Source of the DNA: Saccharothrix carnea
GTDB taxonomy: Bacteria > Actinomycetota > Actinomycetes > Mycobacteriales > Pseudonocardiaceae
Reading direction: 5' to 3'
Assembly: GCF_003014735.1 (NCBI RefSeq)
Contig: NZ_PYAX01000020.1
Location: 1 to 64,000, forward strand
DNA: 64,000 bases
Part shown: positions 9,041-18,759 of the stretch, piece by piece
Position numbering within the stretch: the stretch's first letter is position 1
Layout of the letters: every line of letters starts with the position of its first letter
Notes under the pieces: generated by a model
What the model saw: the letters and a program-made list of their open reading frames with translations, nothing else
Told to the model about the DNA's origin: nothing
The model's database searches: none
Translations under genes and position numbers: made by a program

Positions 9041-10272
9041 AGGCCGTGGTGACCGGACTGGGGGTGATCGCCCCGAGCGGCATCGGGGTCGAGCGGTTCT
9101 GGCCGGCCGTGCGGGACGGGCACGTCGCCCTCGCAACGGTACGCAGGTACGAGCCCAACCCGTACCCGGTCCGCGTGGTCGGGGAGGTGCGCGGTTTCGG
9201 GCCGGACGGGTGGGTCGACCCGCGCGTGGTCGTGCAGACCGATCGGTTCACCCACTTCGCGGTCGCCGCGACGACCATGGCGCTGGACGACGCCGGGCTC
9301 GACCCGGCCACCGTGCCGCCGTTCGGGTTCGGCGTGGTGACGGCGAGCTACGCCGGCGGCGTGGAGTTCGGTCAGCGGGAGATCGAACGGCTGTGGGACG
9401 GCGGGCCGGAGCACGTCGGTCCCTACCAGTCGATCGCGTGGTTCTACGCGGCCAGCACGGGCCAGGTCTCCATCGGCAACGGTCTGCGCGGACCATCGGG
9501 TGTGCTCGTGGCCGACGAGGCCGGTGGCCTGGACGTCTTCGCCGTGGCGGACGGGGAGCTGTGCCGGGGCGCGAGTGCGATGGTGGTAGGTGGCACCGAA
9601 GCCCCGTTCTGCCCGTTCTCGATGTGCTGCCAGCTCGGCTTGGGCTTGCTCAGCACGAACGAGGACCCGGCCACCGCGTACCTGCCGTTCACGGCGCACG
9701 CCGCGGGGTTCGCACCGGCCGAGGGCGGTGCGATGCTCGTGGTCGAGGACGAGCGGGCCGCGTCCGACCGGGGCGCGAACGCGCGGGCCGTCATCGCGGG
9801 GTACGGCTCCACCTACACGGGCACCCGGTGCTTCGACCGGTCGGCCGAGGGCTTGTTGCGGGCTGCCGAGACCGCGTTGGCCGATTCCGACCTCGACGCC
9901 GGTGACGTGGACGTCGTCTTCCTCGACGCCCTCGCCGACCAGCGCGCCGACGCCGCCGAGGCAGAGGCCCTGCGCCTGCTGTTCGGCGACCGCACCGACC
10001 GGGTCCCGGTCACCGCACCCAAGTCCGGATACGGCCGCTGCTATGCCGGTGCGGCCGTTCTCGACGTCGCCACAGCGGTCCTGGCCATCGAGCACGGCGC
10101 CGTTCCGCCGACACCGGGCGTCCACGACTGCCGGTTCGACCTCGACCTCGTGACCGGGACCGCCCGTCGAGCCGACATCCGCTCCGCCCTGGTCCTGTCC
10201 CGCGGACAGCACGGCGGCAACTCGGCGCTGGTCCTCCGGCGCCCGGATCCGATCACCAGAGGAGGCGAGTGA
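9037..10272 (+). CDS. Type II PKS chain length factor (KS-beta)
   Basis: 411 residues, starting at ATG 9037, which overlaps the KS-alpha stop. It partners KS-alpha and sets polyketide length. As expected for a CLF, the active-site Cys is lost: the segment is '[15 protein letters not shown]', with Glu161 (GAG 9517-9519) where most CLFs have Gln at the equivalent position. Gln161 of the actinorhodin CLF was proposed to aid malonyl-ACP decarboxylation, so Glu here is notable. The N-terminus '[16 protein letters not shown]' and the '[14 protein letters not shown]' region fit the family. Confidence 0.93.
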   Translation: MKAVVTGLGVIAPSGIGVERFWPAVRDGHVALATVRRYEPNPYPVRVVGEVRGFGPDGWVDPRVVVQTDRFTHFAVAATTMALDDAGLDPATVPPFGFGVVTASYAGGVEFGQREIERLWDGGPEHVGPYQSIAWFYAASTGQVSIGNGLRGPSGVLVADEAGGLDVFAVADGELCRGASAMVVGGTEAPFCPFSMCCQLGLGLLSTNEDPATAYLPFTAHAAGFAPAEGGAMLVVEDERAASDRGANARAVIAGYGSTYTGTRCFDRSAEGLLRAAETALADSDLDAGDVDVVFLDALADQRADAAEAEALRLLFGDRTDRVPVTAPKSGYGRCYAGAAVLDVATAVLAIEHGAVPPTPGVHDCRFDLDLVTGTARRADIRSALVLSRGQHGGNSALVLRRPDPITRGGE

Positions 10273-10273
10273 C

Positions 10274-11282
<1,009 letters not shown>

Positions 11283-11290
<8 letters not shown>

Positions 11291-12869
11291 CCGGCACACC
11301 ACCGGCGGCCACGTCCCCGTGCTGATCGCGGGCGGCGGCGTGACCGGACTGTCCGCCGCGGTGTTCCTCGCCTGGCACGGTGTGCCGACCATGCTCGTGG
11401 AGCGTCGCGAGCAGCCGTTGGCCGACCCGAGGGCACGGGCGCTCAACCCGCGCACCATGGAGCTCTACCGCGCCGTGGACCTCGAAGAAGCCATCCGACA
11501 GGTGCGATCGCCGATCGCCGACCACGGCGTCGTCGCACACGCCCGGACCGTGGCCGGACCGGAACTCACGCGGCTGCCCGACCGCCTGGGCACCGACACC
11601 GGCGCGCTGAGCCCGTGCGACTGGGCAGCCATCGACCAGAACCAGCTGGAGCCGCTGCTGCGCGACCGCGCCGCCTCCGACGGCGTGGACGTGCGCTACA
11701 ACACCGAGGCCGTGGCGGTGACGAACCGGCCGAACGGTGTCGAAGCGTTCCTGCGCTCCCACCGCACCGGGCACGAACAGCGGGTGCGCGCCGACTACCT
11801 CGTTGCCGCGGACGGAGCGCACAGCCCGCTGCGGCGCATGCTCGACATCGGCCACGACGACACCGGGACGCTCGCCCGCAAGGTGAACGTCTACTTCGAC
11901 GCCGACCTGCGCGAAGTCCTGCGAGGCCGGAAGATCGTCGCACTGACCGTGCGCAACCCCGCCGTGCAGGGTTTCCTCACCTCGGTCGACGGTGTGAAGC
12001 GCTGGAGGTTCGCGATCTCCCTGGCACCCGGCGAGGACGGCGCCATCACCGAGACCCGGTGCGTCCAGTTGCTCCGGGCGGCGATCGGAGTGGACGACCT
12101 GCCGCTCGTGATCGAGCGGGTGTCCGAGACGCCGTGGGAGATCGCCGGGCGGGTCAGCCACCGGATGTGCACCGGTCGTGTCTTCATCGCCGGCGACGCC
12201 GCCCACACCATGCCGCCGGTCGGCACGTTCGGCGTGGCCACCGGTGTCCAGGACGCTTTCAACCTCGCGTGGAAGATCGCCCTCCACCACCGGGACCTGG
12301 CGGGGCCGGGACTGCTGACCAGTTACGAAACCGAACGCCTACCGGTTGCCCGGCACACGACCCGGTTGACGGTCGACCGGTACGGTCTGGTGAACGGCCG
12401 CTCCGGTGACGCCCGCGAGAGCGCCCGCGGTCAACGGATGACGATGTTCGGCTACACCTATCCCGCGGGCGCCATCTCGCCGAACGGTGCCACCCCCGAC
12501 CTCGTCGAGGACCCCGACCACCCTTCCGGGGCCCCGGGCACCCGGGCACCGCACGTACTGCTGGAGCACCGGGGGAAACCTCTGTCTCCCGTCGACCTCA
12601 TGGGCCGGGACTTCACCCTCCTGACCGACACCACCGACACCGATTGGGCCGGAATCGCAGCCGAGGCCGCCGCACGCACCGGAATCAACATCGGCCACTG
12701 CCGCATCGGCCACCCGTCGCACAACCGGACCGACCCCGCCGCCCGCCACTACCGCCTCGACGGCGGCGCCATCCTCATCCGCCCGGACGGCTTCATCGCC
12801 TGGCGCGCCCCGACATCCACCGACCGCGAAACCTTCATCGCCGCACTCGACCGCATACTGTTCCGCTGA
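11283..12869 (+). CDS. FAD-dependent aromatic hydroxylase (whiE ORF VIII-like)
   Basis: 528 residues, class A flavoprotein monooxygenase of the PheA/TetX/RdmE type. The dinucleotide motif is 'IAGGGVTGLSAA' (residues 15-26), the 'DG' motif is 'LVAADGAHSPLRR', and the FAD ribityl 'GD' motif is 'VFIAGDAAHTMPPVG'. A C-terminal thioredoxin-like domain ends 'ILIRPDGFIAWRAP'. It probably hydroxylates the cyclised pigment. ATG 11283 overlaps the previous stop (ATGGCTGA). It is the last gene of the operon; decayed regulatory and IS sequence follows. Confidence 0.92.
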
Positions 12870-12884
12870 AGCCGCCGCGTGGAT

Positions 12885-13225
12885 CGAGTGACGTCGTGCG
12901 GGATGAGCCCGGTCAGCTCCGCTGTTGCACGGTCAGCGCCCGGTAGGACCAGGACAACACGGTCGGCAGGCCGGCCGCAGGATCGTCGTCGTCCAACGCC
13001 GCCAGACCGAGACCGCAGAGCTCTGCGACGAACTTCCCTCAACGGCACGTGGGACTGGGCCTGGGCTCGGGCCGCGATGATGCCCAACGCCAGCGGAAAC
13101 CCGCCGCACAGCCGGATCACCTCGTCGACCACACCGGGTTCAGCGGCGGTTCGTGCCTCGCCCAACCGCCGGGTCAACAGCGCACGCGCCTCGTCGAGGT
13201 CGAGCGCGTCCAGAGTGAGGTGGCG
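12885..13225 (-). pseudogene. AfsR/SARP-type regulator fragment (NB-ARC region), frameshifted
   Basis: Minus-strand remnant of an AfsR-like STAND regulator. One frame reads 'LDLDEARALLTRRLGEA' and 'VIRLCGGFPLALGIIAARAQ'. After a shift near 13030, a second frame reads 'LGLAALDDDDPAAGLPTVLS' and 'WSYRALT', the expected next part of the NB-ARC/winged region. N- and C-terminal domains are absent. At 13225 it abuts an IS3 fragment, so IS activity likely broke it. Its position beside the pigment operon may mean a lost pathway regulator. Confidence 0.6.
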
Positions 13226-13750
13226 ACCAGTTGAACTCGCCTTGGGCTCCGTGGTCGCTGTGGAAGATCGCCCCGGCCAGGCTGCCCCGTGTCCGCTGCG
13301 CCGCGTGCAGGGCGTCGAGGACCAGGTCGACGCGCATGTGGTCGGCGACGGCCCAGCCGACCAGCCGGCGCGAGCACAGGTCCATCACGGTCGCGAGGTA
13401 GAGGAAGGTGCCGTCGGCGATGGGCGGGTAGGTGATGTCTCCGACGTAGCGGGTGTTGGGCTCCTGGGCGGTGAAGTCGCGTCCGAGCAGGTCCGGGGCC
13501 TTGACCGCGGTAGGGCCGGCCGTGGTGGTGCGGTGCCGGCGGCGCAGCCGCAGCCCGGCCAGGCCGATGCCGCGCATCACGCGGGCGACGCGCTTGTGGT
13601 TGACCTCGTGTCCGGTGTCGTGCAGTTCGGCGGTGATCCGCGGGACGCCGTAGGTGCCCGCCGACTCGCGGTGGATCACCCGGATGCGCGCGGCCAGGTC
13701 CGCGTCGGCCGCGGCGCGGGCCGCCCGGTCCGGGGCGTGCCCGTGATGAG
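13226..13750 (-). mobile_element. IS3-family OrfB integrase fragment
   Basis: Minus-strand DDE integrase piece: 'RVIHRESAGTYGVPRITAEL', 'TRYVGDITYPPIADGTFLYL' (first catalytic Asp) and 'AIFHSDHGAQ' (second catalytic Asp). The N-terminal ~30 and C-terminal ~80 residues, including the catalytic Glu, are missing. Both ends join other debris: an AfsR fragment at one side and an IS110 fragment at the other. It is inactive. Confidence 0.75.
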
Positions 13751-14250
13751 CGTCGAGATCACCCGTGTGTGTCGCCATGCCGCGTGGGGCTTGCCCGGCC
13801 CTGCTCGAGTCCGCAGGCGCGGTATCCAGGCGGCGGAGGGGTGCGTGCGATCGGTGTCGTGCCGTGGGTGGCGATGTCAGGGTTCCATCGCCTGCCGGTG
13901 GTGATGACGGCGTGCAGGTGCTGCAGGACGGCGGCGATGACGGCCTGGGCCTGGGTCGGGTGAGCCTAAGGCGGTGCGGGTGTTCAGGTGGCGGTAGCGG
14001 GCGGCGTGGACCGGGTTGGCCCGATGTGCTCCCCAGACGGTGCGCCATGCCGCGAGCCGGAGGCCGGGGCGGGCCTGTCCGGTGAGTTCCGCCCGGCCGG
14101 TGAACATTCCGGAGGACTTCTCGCGAGGTGCCAGGCCGGCATGTTCGACCAGCGCGCGGGTGGTGGTGAACCGACGTGGGTCGCAGGTCTCGGCCAGGAT
14201 CGCTGCGGCACCCACCGCCGAGAGAGGTGACCAACCCGAGTACGTCCACG
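13750..14250 (-). mobile_element. IS110-family transposase C-terminal fragment
   Basis: Minus strand. 'ETCDPRRFTTTRALVEHAGL' and 'TGQARPGLRLAAWRTVWGAH' match the transposase_20 region of IS110/IS116/IS902 elements. The sequence continues after frame changes into a 'LTPTQAQAVIAA'-like tail. The N-terminal DEDD domain is missing and at least one frameshift is present. It is part of the stacked IS debris behind the pigment operon. Confidence 0.6.
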
Positions 14251-14462
14251 GTCTGTCATCGGCCGCAGCCGCCACGCCGCCCGGCAAGGTGGCGTCCGGG
14301 CTCGGTGGGAGCGGCGCTTGGGCACCGGGGCCCGGTACGCGGTGCTCCGCGCTCGATTGCGGGAGCGAGGTCGTCGTCAGCTGTGAACGGGTGCCACCGA
14401 GGCGCCGCGACGCGTGTCCGGATGTGGGTGGTGGCGGCCACCCACATCCGGTCCGGGGGCGG

Positions 14463-14951
14463 TCAGGCAGCGGCGGCGGTGCAGGCGGGTGCCGCGGCCG
14501 GGGCGGCCATCGCCGTGGTCGTCACGGGCGGGCCGGCGTTTGCCGGGCGGGTGCCGGAGCAGTAGTGGGACGACACCTCGCCGCCGGTGGAGTCGCCGAA
14601 CGCGAACACCAGGTACGACTCGCCGACGTAGAGCGAGAGTCCGCACATCGACCCGGCGTAGTTCGTCGTCACGGTCACGGTCGCCGGCACGTCGCCCTTG
14701 TACTCCTGGTCGACCTGCACGGTGTACGCGCGCAGGTCGTCCCAGACGTAGTCGGGCTTGCCGCGCTCCAGCACGGTGGACGCGGACACGTGGCCGCTGA
14801 ACACGTGATCGGCCCGTGCGTAGCGCTGTGGTTCGGTGTCATAGGGCAGACAGCTGCACGCACTGGCAGTCCCGGTGAGCACGGCGGCGGACAAGACGGC
14901 CGTCAGCACCACGGCACCGGTAGCGTGAGCGAGAAAACGCAAGCGCGCCAA
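14463..14951 (-). CDS. Secreted TIMP/NTR-like cysteine protein
   Basis: 162 residues starting at TTG 14951, preceded by GGGGAG. The signal peptide 'AVVLTAVLSAAVLTGTASA' is followed immediately by 'CSCLP', and later 'ADHVFSGHV', 'YTVQVDQEYKGDVPATVTVT' and 'SMCGLSLYVGESYLVFAFGD'. An N-terminal CxC right after cleavage and this strand pattern resemble tissue-inhibitor-of-metalloproteinase/netrin-like domains common in actinomycetes. Relatives often end in a C-terminal membrane helix; here the end is a short Ala/Pro tail, so it may be truncated or fully released. The function is unknown. Confidence 0.7.
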   Translation of the reverse strand: MARLRFLAHATGAVVLTAVLSAAVLTGTASACSCLPYDTEPQRYARADHVFSGHVSASTVLERGKPDYVWDDLRAYTVQVDQEYKGDVPATVTVTTNYAGSMCGLSLYVGESYLVFAFGDSTGGEVSSHYCSGTRPANAGPPVTTTAMAAPAAAPACTAAAA

Positions 14952-15009
14952 TGAAAGCTCCCCTGGTCGGGTGAACGGTGGCGGTGCTCTTCCAGGGTAT
15001 CGGCCGACG

Positions 15010-15330
15010 CTCCGGCAGGCATTCGCCCAGTTGCCACTTCGCGTCGTGAGGTCGGCAGCCACACCAGCAGCGGCGTCGTGATGCCGGTGGCCTGGGCGAG
15101 CGCGGCGTAGCCGGCCAGTTTCCCGGCGCGCTTGGCCAGCACCTCGGTGCCGAAGTCGTACTCGAGGAACCACTCGATGTGTCGGTTGCCGTCGTGCCAC
15201 AGCCGCAGGCTTGGGCGATGCCGAAGACCCGGTCGTGCCGGTAGCCGAGTTCCTTGACGTCCAGGCCGTCCTCGGTGGCGAGTGAAGCCGCCTGGGCGCG
15301 AGGCACGCCGGGGCGGGGTGGGCGAGAGGG
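15010..15330 (-). pseudogene. Replication-relaxation protein remnant
   Basis: Minus-strand pieces of the replication-relaxation family found in actinobacterial integrative elements. 'ATEDGLDVKELGYRHDRVFG' is in one frame. A different frame reads 'IEWFLEYDFGTEVLAKRAGK' and 'YAALAQATGITTPLLVWLPT'. The segment between the two halves has been deleted, and the C-terminus runs into the TIMP-like gene's upstream region. The gene order after the coupling-protein remnant is the usual one in such elements. Confidence 0.65.
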
Positions 15331-15336
15331 GTGAGG

Positions 15337-15935
15337 TCAGCCGTTGCGGCGGGGGTCGGCGCTGCGTGGGCGCGTGACGGGCTCGATCCGCTCTACAGGT
15401 CGAGACGGACTCGACGCGCCTCGCGAAGGCCGGGTGTTGACGGGCTGAGGGCTGTCACCGGTAATGGCCTTGGTCGTGCGAGTCCGTGCCGTGCGGCGGG
15501 CTACGGCGCGGATCTCCCGGGCGCGGCCGGCTACGGCGGGCGGGAGTGGCCGGGTGAGCATGGTGAAGGGCTGGGCTTCTTCGCCGTGCAGGACCAAGCG
15601 GGCGGCGGCGTGGTATACGCCGAGGTGGCCGAGGTCGTGGTCGGACAGCCGTGGTGCGGTGTGCCGGGACAGTTCGCGTGCGTCCTCCGGGCTCGCGTTG
15701 AGGAAGATCTTGCTGCGGGCGTTGGTGGACATGCCTGCGCGTTGTTCGCGGGGGAGTTGGCCGAGGTGTTGGTGGGCCAGGGTCATGGCGACGCGGAAGC
15801 TGCGGGCTTCGGCGAGCATGTCCTCGATGGGGTAGAGGAGGTTGAGGGATCGACGGTGGGCGGGGCGAGCACGGTGACCTGACGGGCGTCGGCCAGCAGC
15901 AGCTGGTGGCAGTGCCGTGCCCACCACCGCCGGCC
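15337..15935 (-). pseudogene. Conjugative coupling-protein / T4SS ATPase C-terminal fragment
   Basis: Minus strand, in-frame C-terminus: 'PIEDMLAEARSFRVAMTLAH', 'QHLGQLPREQRAGMSTNARS' and 'KIFLNASPEDARELSRHT'. This is the end of a TraG/TcpA/TraD-like ATPase typical of actinobacterial conjugative elements. A short upstream piece ('LLLADARQVTVLAPPTVD') is in another frame, and the Walker motifs are gone. It is inactive; together with the VirB4 and relaxation pieces it marks a dead conjugative element. Confidence 0.65.
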
Positions 15936-16275
15936 GATCACGATCGGGAGCGGTCGGTACCCAGGCGGGTGTTCGAGGCAACACGAACGAGTCCCTCCAC
16001 GGAAGGTGTCCTCAAGGCGCAGACGACACCAGGGGAGCGCGACGGGTCAGGCGGCATCGAGGTGGATCTCGTCGGCGCCAGAGCCGAACTCGTCCCAGCG
16101 GCCTGGCAGTCGTTCCCGTCGGAGCCCAGGTCGACGAAGGCAGCGTCGCCTGTCTCGCCGGTGTCGGCGTGGGCGGCGAGTTCGGCAGGGTCGCCCATCC
16201 TGGAGGTTGCAGCTGTAGTGGCTCCTGGTGCCCTTGCGGCCGATAACTGCTGGTCGGAACCCAAAGGACTCCGAC

Positions 16276-16281
16276 TACAGT
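16276..16281 (+). promoter_or_regulatory. Possible leaderless -10 box
   Basis: TACAGT sits 6 nt before GTG 16288, the spacing expected when transcription starts at the start codon. No good -35 is visible and no Shine-Dalgarno sequence precedes the GTG. Confidence 0.35.
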
Positions 16282-16287
16282 GACCAG

Positions 16288-17016
16288 GTGCCGAATCGAC
16301 TGACCGTCGTCGTACTGTCTCCCGGTGAATCCCCGTGGGATCAGCTCGAACTGCGGTTCCACATCGATGGCGAGGACGTCATCAGCCGGGTGTTCGACAA
16401 AGGCCCCGGCGAAGATCCCGACCGGCTGCTCACCGTCGACAGCCCGCTGCTGGCCCTGCACGGACCGACCACCGTCCGCGTCGCCGAGGCAACGTGCACC
16501 TGGGGATGCTGCGGCTGCATCGACGTCCACGTGCGCCGCGAGGACGACCAGATCGTCTGGGACCGGTGGCACAACCCCGACACCGGCCACGTCCCGCTCG
16601 GCGAGTACCGCTTCGACGTACGGCAGTACGAAACCGAACTTCTGCGCGCCCGACAGGACCGAACCTGGGAGTGGCCGGGTCGTACCATCGCCCGCCTCGT
16701 CAACGCCGCGCTGCTCGGCGAGCCCGAGGTGATGCAGCAGTGGAACTGCAGTCTCGACTTCACCGGCTCGCTGCCCGCCCGGCGCTCCGAGGTCGAGGTC
16801 GTGTTCACCTGCCCGCCCCGCGCGGCGATACGGCAGTACGAGGAGCAGCACGGCCACCCCCTGGAGCACACGCAGTACCGGCTCCGCTTCCCCGTCACCG
16901 AGCAACCAGCACAGACCCAGGCCGACCACATCGTGGCCACCATGAGGACCAAGGACCCGCGCGACACGGCAGAAACGTGCGGCGGGTTCCAGCCCCGCGG
17001 TACCAAGTCCACATGA
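16288..17016 (+). CDS. Hypothetical protein with CCxC cysteine cluster, 242 aa
   Basis: Family not recognised. Begins 'VPNRLTVVVLSPGESPWDQL'. Residues ~85-100 hold a cysteine-rich segment, 'EATCTWGCCGCIDVHVRRE', that could bind a metal; two more cysteines lie in 'QQWNCSLDF' and 'VFTCPP'. There are no membrane helices or signal. Steady third-position GC and an intact frame show real coding inside decayed mobile DNA. GTG 16288 is chosen over 16228 because a TACAGT -10-like box at 16276-16281 lies 6 nt upstream, which would give a leaderless mRNA. It may be cargo of the dead element. Confidence 0.65.
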   Translation: MPNRLTVVVLSPGESPWDQLELRFHIDGEDVISRVFDKGPGEDPDRLLTVDSPLLALHGPTTVRVAEATCTWGCCGCIDVHVRREDDQIVWDRWHNPDTGHVPLGEYRFDVRQYETELLRARQDRTWEWPGRTIARLVNAALLGEPEVMQQWNCSLDFTGSLPARRSEVEVVFTCPPRAAIRQYEEQHGHPLEHTQYRLRFPVTEQPAQTQADHIVATMRTKDPRDTAETCGGFQPRGTKST

Positions 17017-17063
17017 GACAGAACAACCCGGAGTAGCGGGAACTCCGGACACCGGTACCCGCA

Positions 17064-17310
17064 TCACAGGTCCACCCACTCGAGGTTCGACTCCGGATCT
17101 GGTAGAGATGCGAGGAACTCCGGGGACGTGGTGGCCAGGTAGTGCTCGGTCGGGGATGCGATGCTCTGGAACGCCACCCGCTGCGTACCTGCCGACAGCA
17201 GGCCCTGTCCGCGGTCGGCGGAGAGCAGGAACGCTCGTTCTCCGGCGGAGAGGTCGAAGGTCCGGGTGATCTCGTCGATGGCCTGCGATATCCCGGTCTG
17301 CACTTCCATG
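17064..17310 (-). pseudogene. VirB4-like conjugation ATPase C-terminal fragment
   Basis: Minus strand: 'FDLSAGERAFLLSADRGQGL', 'GTQRVAFQSIASPTEHYLAT' and the end 'LPDPESNLEWVDL'. This is the C-terminal ~80 residues of a VirB4/TraC-type ATPase used by actinobacterial conjugative elements. Upstream of 'EVQTGISQAIDEIT' the frame enters antisense integrase sequence, so the gene was cut by a deletion that fused it tail-to-tail with the integrase fragment. Confidence 0.65.
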
Positions 17311-17612
17311 ATCGACGTCACACGCACAAGACGTGGCTCATCGAGGACGGCGTGCCGGAAATCCTCCAGTGCAAGCGACTCGGACACCGGATGGCGGGGG
17401 TCTGGGGCACCTACTCGCACGTGACGCAGGTCATGGTCGACGCGATGCTCGACGGGCTACAGCGACGGCGGGAACGTTCACTCGTCGCTCCCGCGGGTCC
17501 GACAGGGGTGACCACATACGGTGTCAACGATCACGCCAAGATCGCTTGCTCCCAATTTGCTCCCACGACAGCAGAACGGCCCACCGGTGAGGATCACCGG
17601 CGGGCCGTCTGA
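17311..17612 (+). pseudogene. Tyrosine integrase C-terminal fragment
   Basis: In-frame C-terminus of a tyrosine recombinase: 'HTHKTWLIEDGVPEILQCKR' and 'LGHRMAGVWGTYSHVTQVM', including the catalytic His region and the probable nucleophile Tyr in 'TYSHV'. The N-terminal ~350 residues, with the catalytic Arg, are missing. Its 3' end contains GTGACCACATACGG (17508-17521), a sequence reused inverted in the dispersed repeats B-E. A hairpin and a tRNA-Val 3' half follow directly, the usual int-att arrangement. Confidence 0.75.
17576..17608 (+). terminator. Integrase terminator hairpin
   Basis: ACGGCCC-A-CCGGTGA pairs with TCACCGG-C-GGGCCGT around a 3-nt loop: 14 pairs and one mismatch. It ends just at the integrase stop and before the tRNA-derived site. 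Confidence 0.7.
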
Positions 17613-17625
17613 CCTACGTTATAGA

Positions 17626-17669
17626 TGGTGGACGATACTGGGATTGAACCAGTGACCCTACCGTGTCAA
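17626..17669 (-). other. att site 1: 3' half of tRNA-Val(GAC)
   Basis: Read on the minus strand this is a tRNA 3' half: an anticodon-loop-like TTGACAC, the T-arm around GGTTCAATCCC, the acceptor strand and an encoded CCA. The 5' half is absent, so it is not a tRNA gene. It matches the first 33 nt of a second copy at 31793-31838 exactly. Position after an integrase end marks it as an attachment-site remnant of a tRNA-Val-targeting element. One base is lost in the variable region relative to copy 2. Confidence 0.75.
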
Positions 17670-17681
17670 GGACCTGGGGAT

Positions 17682-17726
17682 CCGGTTCTGACCTGCGCTT
17701 TCTCGACTCGCGCAGGTCAGAACCGG
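17682..17726. repeat. 16-bp perfect inverted repeat beside att site 1
   Basis: CCGGTTCTGACCTGCG at 17682-17697 is repeated inverted at 17711-17726 with a 13-nt spacer. The core TCTGACCTGCG recurs beside att 2 (from 31774) and in repeat copies A, B, C and E, with a variant in D, so it looks like an integrase arm-type or excisionase site. Confidence 0.6.
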
Positions 17727-17932
17727 TCGTTCCTCACGGTCAAATCCAGTCCGGCGTATTCCGCACTGTTCTCGTCGCCGCCAGATCGCCGTTTGATCTC
17801 GCAGTAGCCGAGTCGATCAGTAGCGGGCAGGTCGGATGTCAGCCGAGTCCTTCTCGACACCTCCAGTGCTGGAGTTGCGGTGGCGACGAGCGTGCGTCGG
17901 ATGCGGCGCGCCGAGGTCGGCGGGGGCGTGGG

Positions 17933-18586
17933 TCAGGCGGTCAGTAGTGGTGCGGTGGCTTGTCCGGCCTTGGCCAGGATGCCGGCGGCGTCGGCTTCTT
18001 TGGGGCCGTAGAACAGGATGCTGGTGAGGATGTCGGCTTTGCTCATGACGAGTTGGCAAATCCGCATGAGCTGGAAGGTGTAGCAGACCCCGAACTGGGC
18101 GTCGGCGCCCAACGGTGGCAGGGTGAGTTCCCGTTCCGGAGTGTAGGGGCCTTCGTTGCCGAACATGAACGGCTGGCATTCCAGAGCTTTGCGGGCGTGT
18201 TCGACGGTTTCCGCTGCGGCAGCGATCCGGCGGTACGACACACGGAATTGATCGACGTAAGAGAACGCCGGCTTGTTGATCCATGAAGTGGACAGTCGCG
18301 TCATGGACATGGCGCCGTCAGTGGGCAGTTCGGCAGGGCACAGCACGACCGAGTAGTTCTTCTGCTCGGCGGAGTCCTCGCGGGTGAAGCCGAGCGGGAC
18401 CAGGACGTCGTCAGGCAGCTGGGCCTTTATGAGTCGCGCCTCGATGAGGGCCGGATCGGGTGCTGTCGGCGTGCTGCTGCTGGTCGTCGTGGTGGTCGGC
18501 GTGGTGCTCGACGGTGGTGTGGCCACTGATGCTGTCGAACACCCGGCCAGCAGGACGGTCGTGAGGATGATCCCCCCAATTCGCAT
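17933..18586 (-). CDS. Putative lipoprotein (DUF3558-like), 217 aa
   Basis: Starts 'MRIGGIILTTVLLAGCSTAS', with a lipobox Cys at residue 17, followed by a long Thr/Ser linker. The folded part has four conserved-looking cysteines ('VLCPAEL', 'LECQPFMF', 'GVCYTF', 'RICQLVM'). This layout matches DUF3558-like surface lipoproteins of Pseudonocardiales; that name is tentative. ATG 18586 is used because it begins directly at the signal peptide. It is divergent from the LamG-RHS pair. Confidence 0.7.
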   Translation of the reverse strand: MRIGGIILTTVLLAGCSTASVATPPSSTTPTTTTTSSSTPTAPDPALIEARLIKAQLPDDVLVPLGFTREDSAEQKNYSVVLCPAELPTDGAMSMTRLSTSWINKPAFSYVDQFRVSYRRIAAAAETVEHARKALECQPFMFGNEGPYTPERELTLPPLGADAQFGVCYTFQLMRICQLVMSKADILTSILFYGPKEADAAGILAKAGQATAPLLTA

Positions 18587-18759
18587 GGGCGGGGACCGTA
18601 GCAGCACGCTCGGTAACCATCGTTGCTGGTGGGCGTCACCGCACGTGCGTGGCGGCGGTCACATACCGGCCGGTGATCATTGGGCCGTTCGGCTGCTGCC
18701 GTGGGTTGGTTGAACGGACATGATTCCTCCTCGGGTCGGGGGACTCAGCACAACGCCGC

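Noticed and set aside
12870-13225. An intact pathway regulator at the end of the pigment operon
   Set aside because: Only an internal NB-ARC section remains, with a frameshift and both ends missing.
17626-17669. A functional tRNA-Val gene
   Set aside because: Only the 3' half from the anticodon loop to CCA is present here and at 31793-31838. The bases upstream cannot form the D-arm, acceptor 5' strand or anticodon stem.
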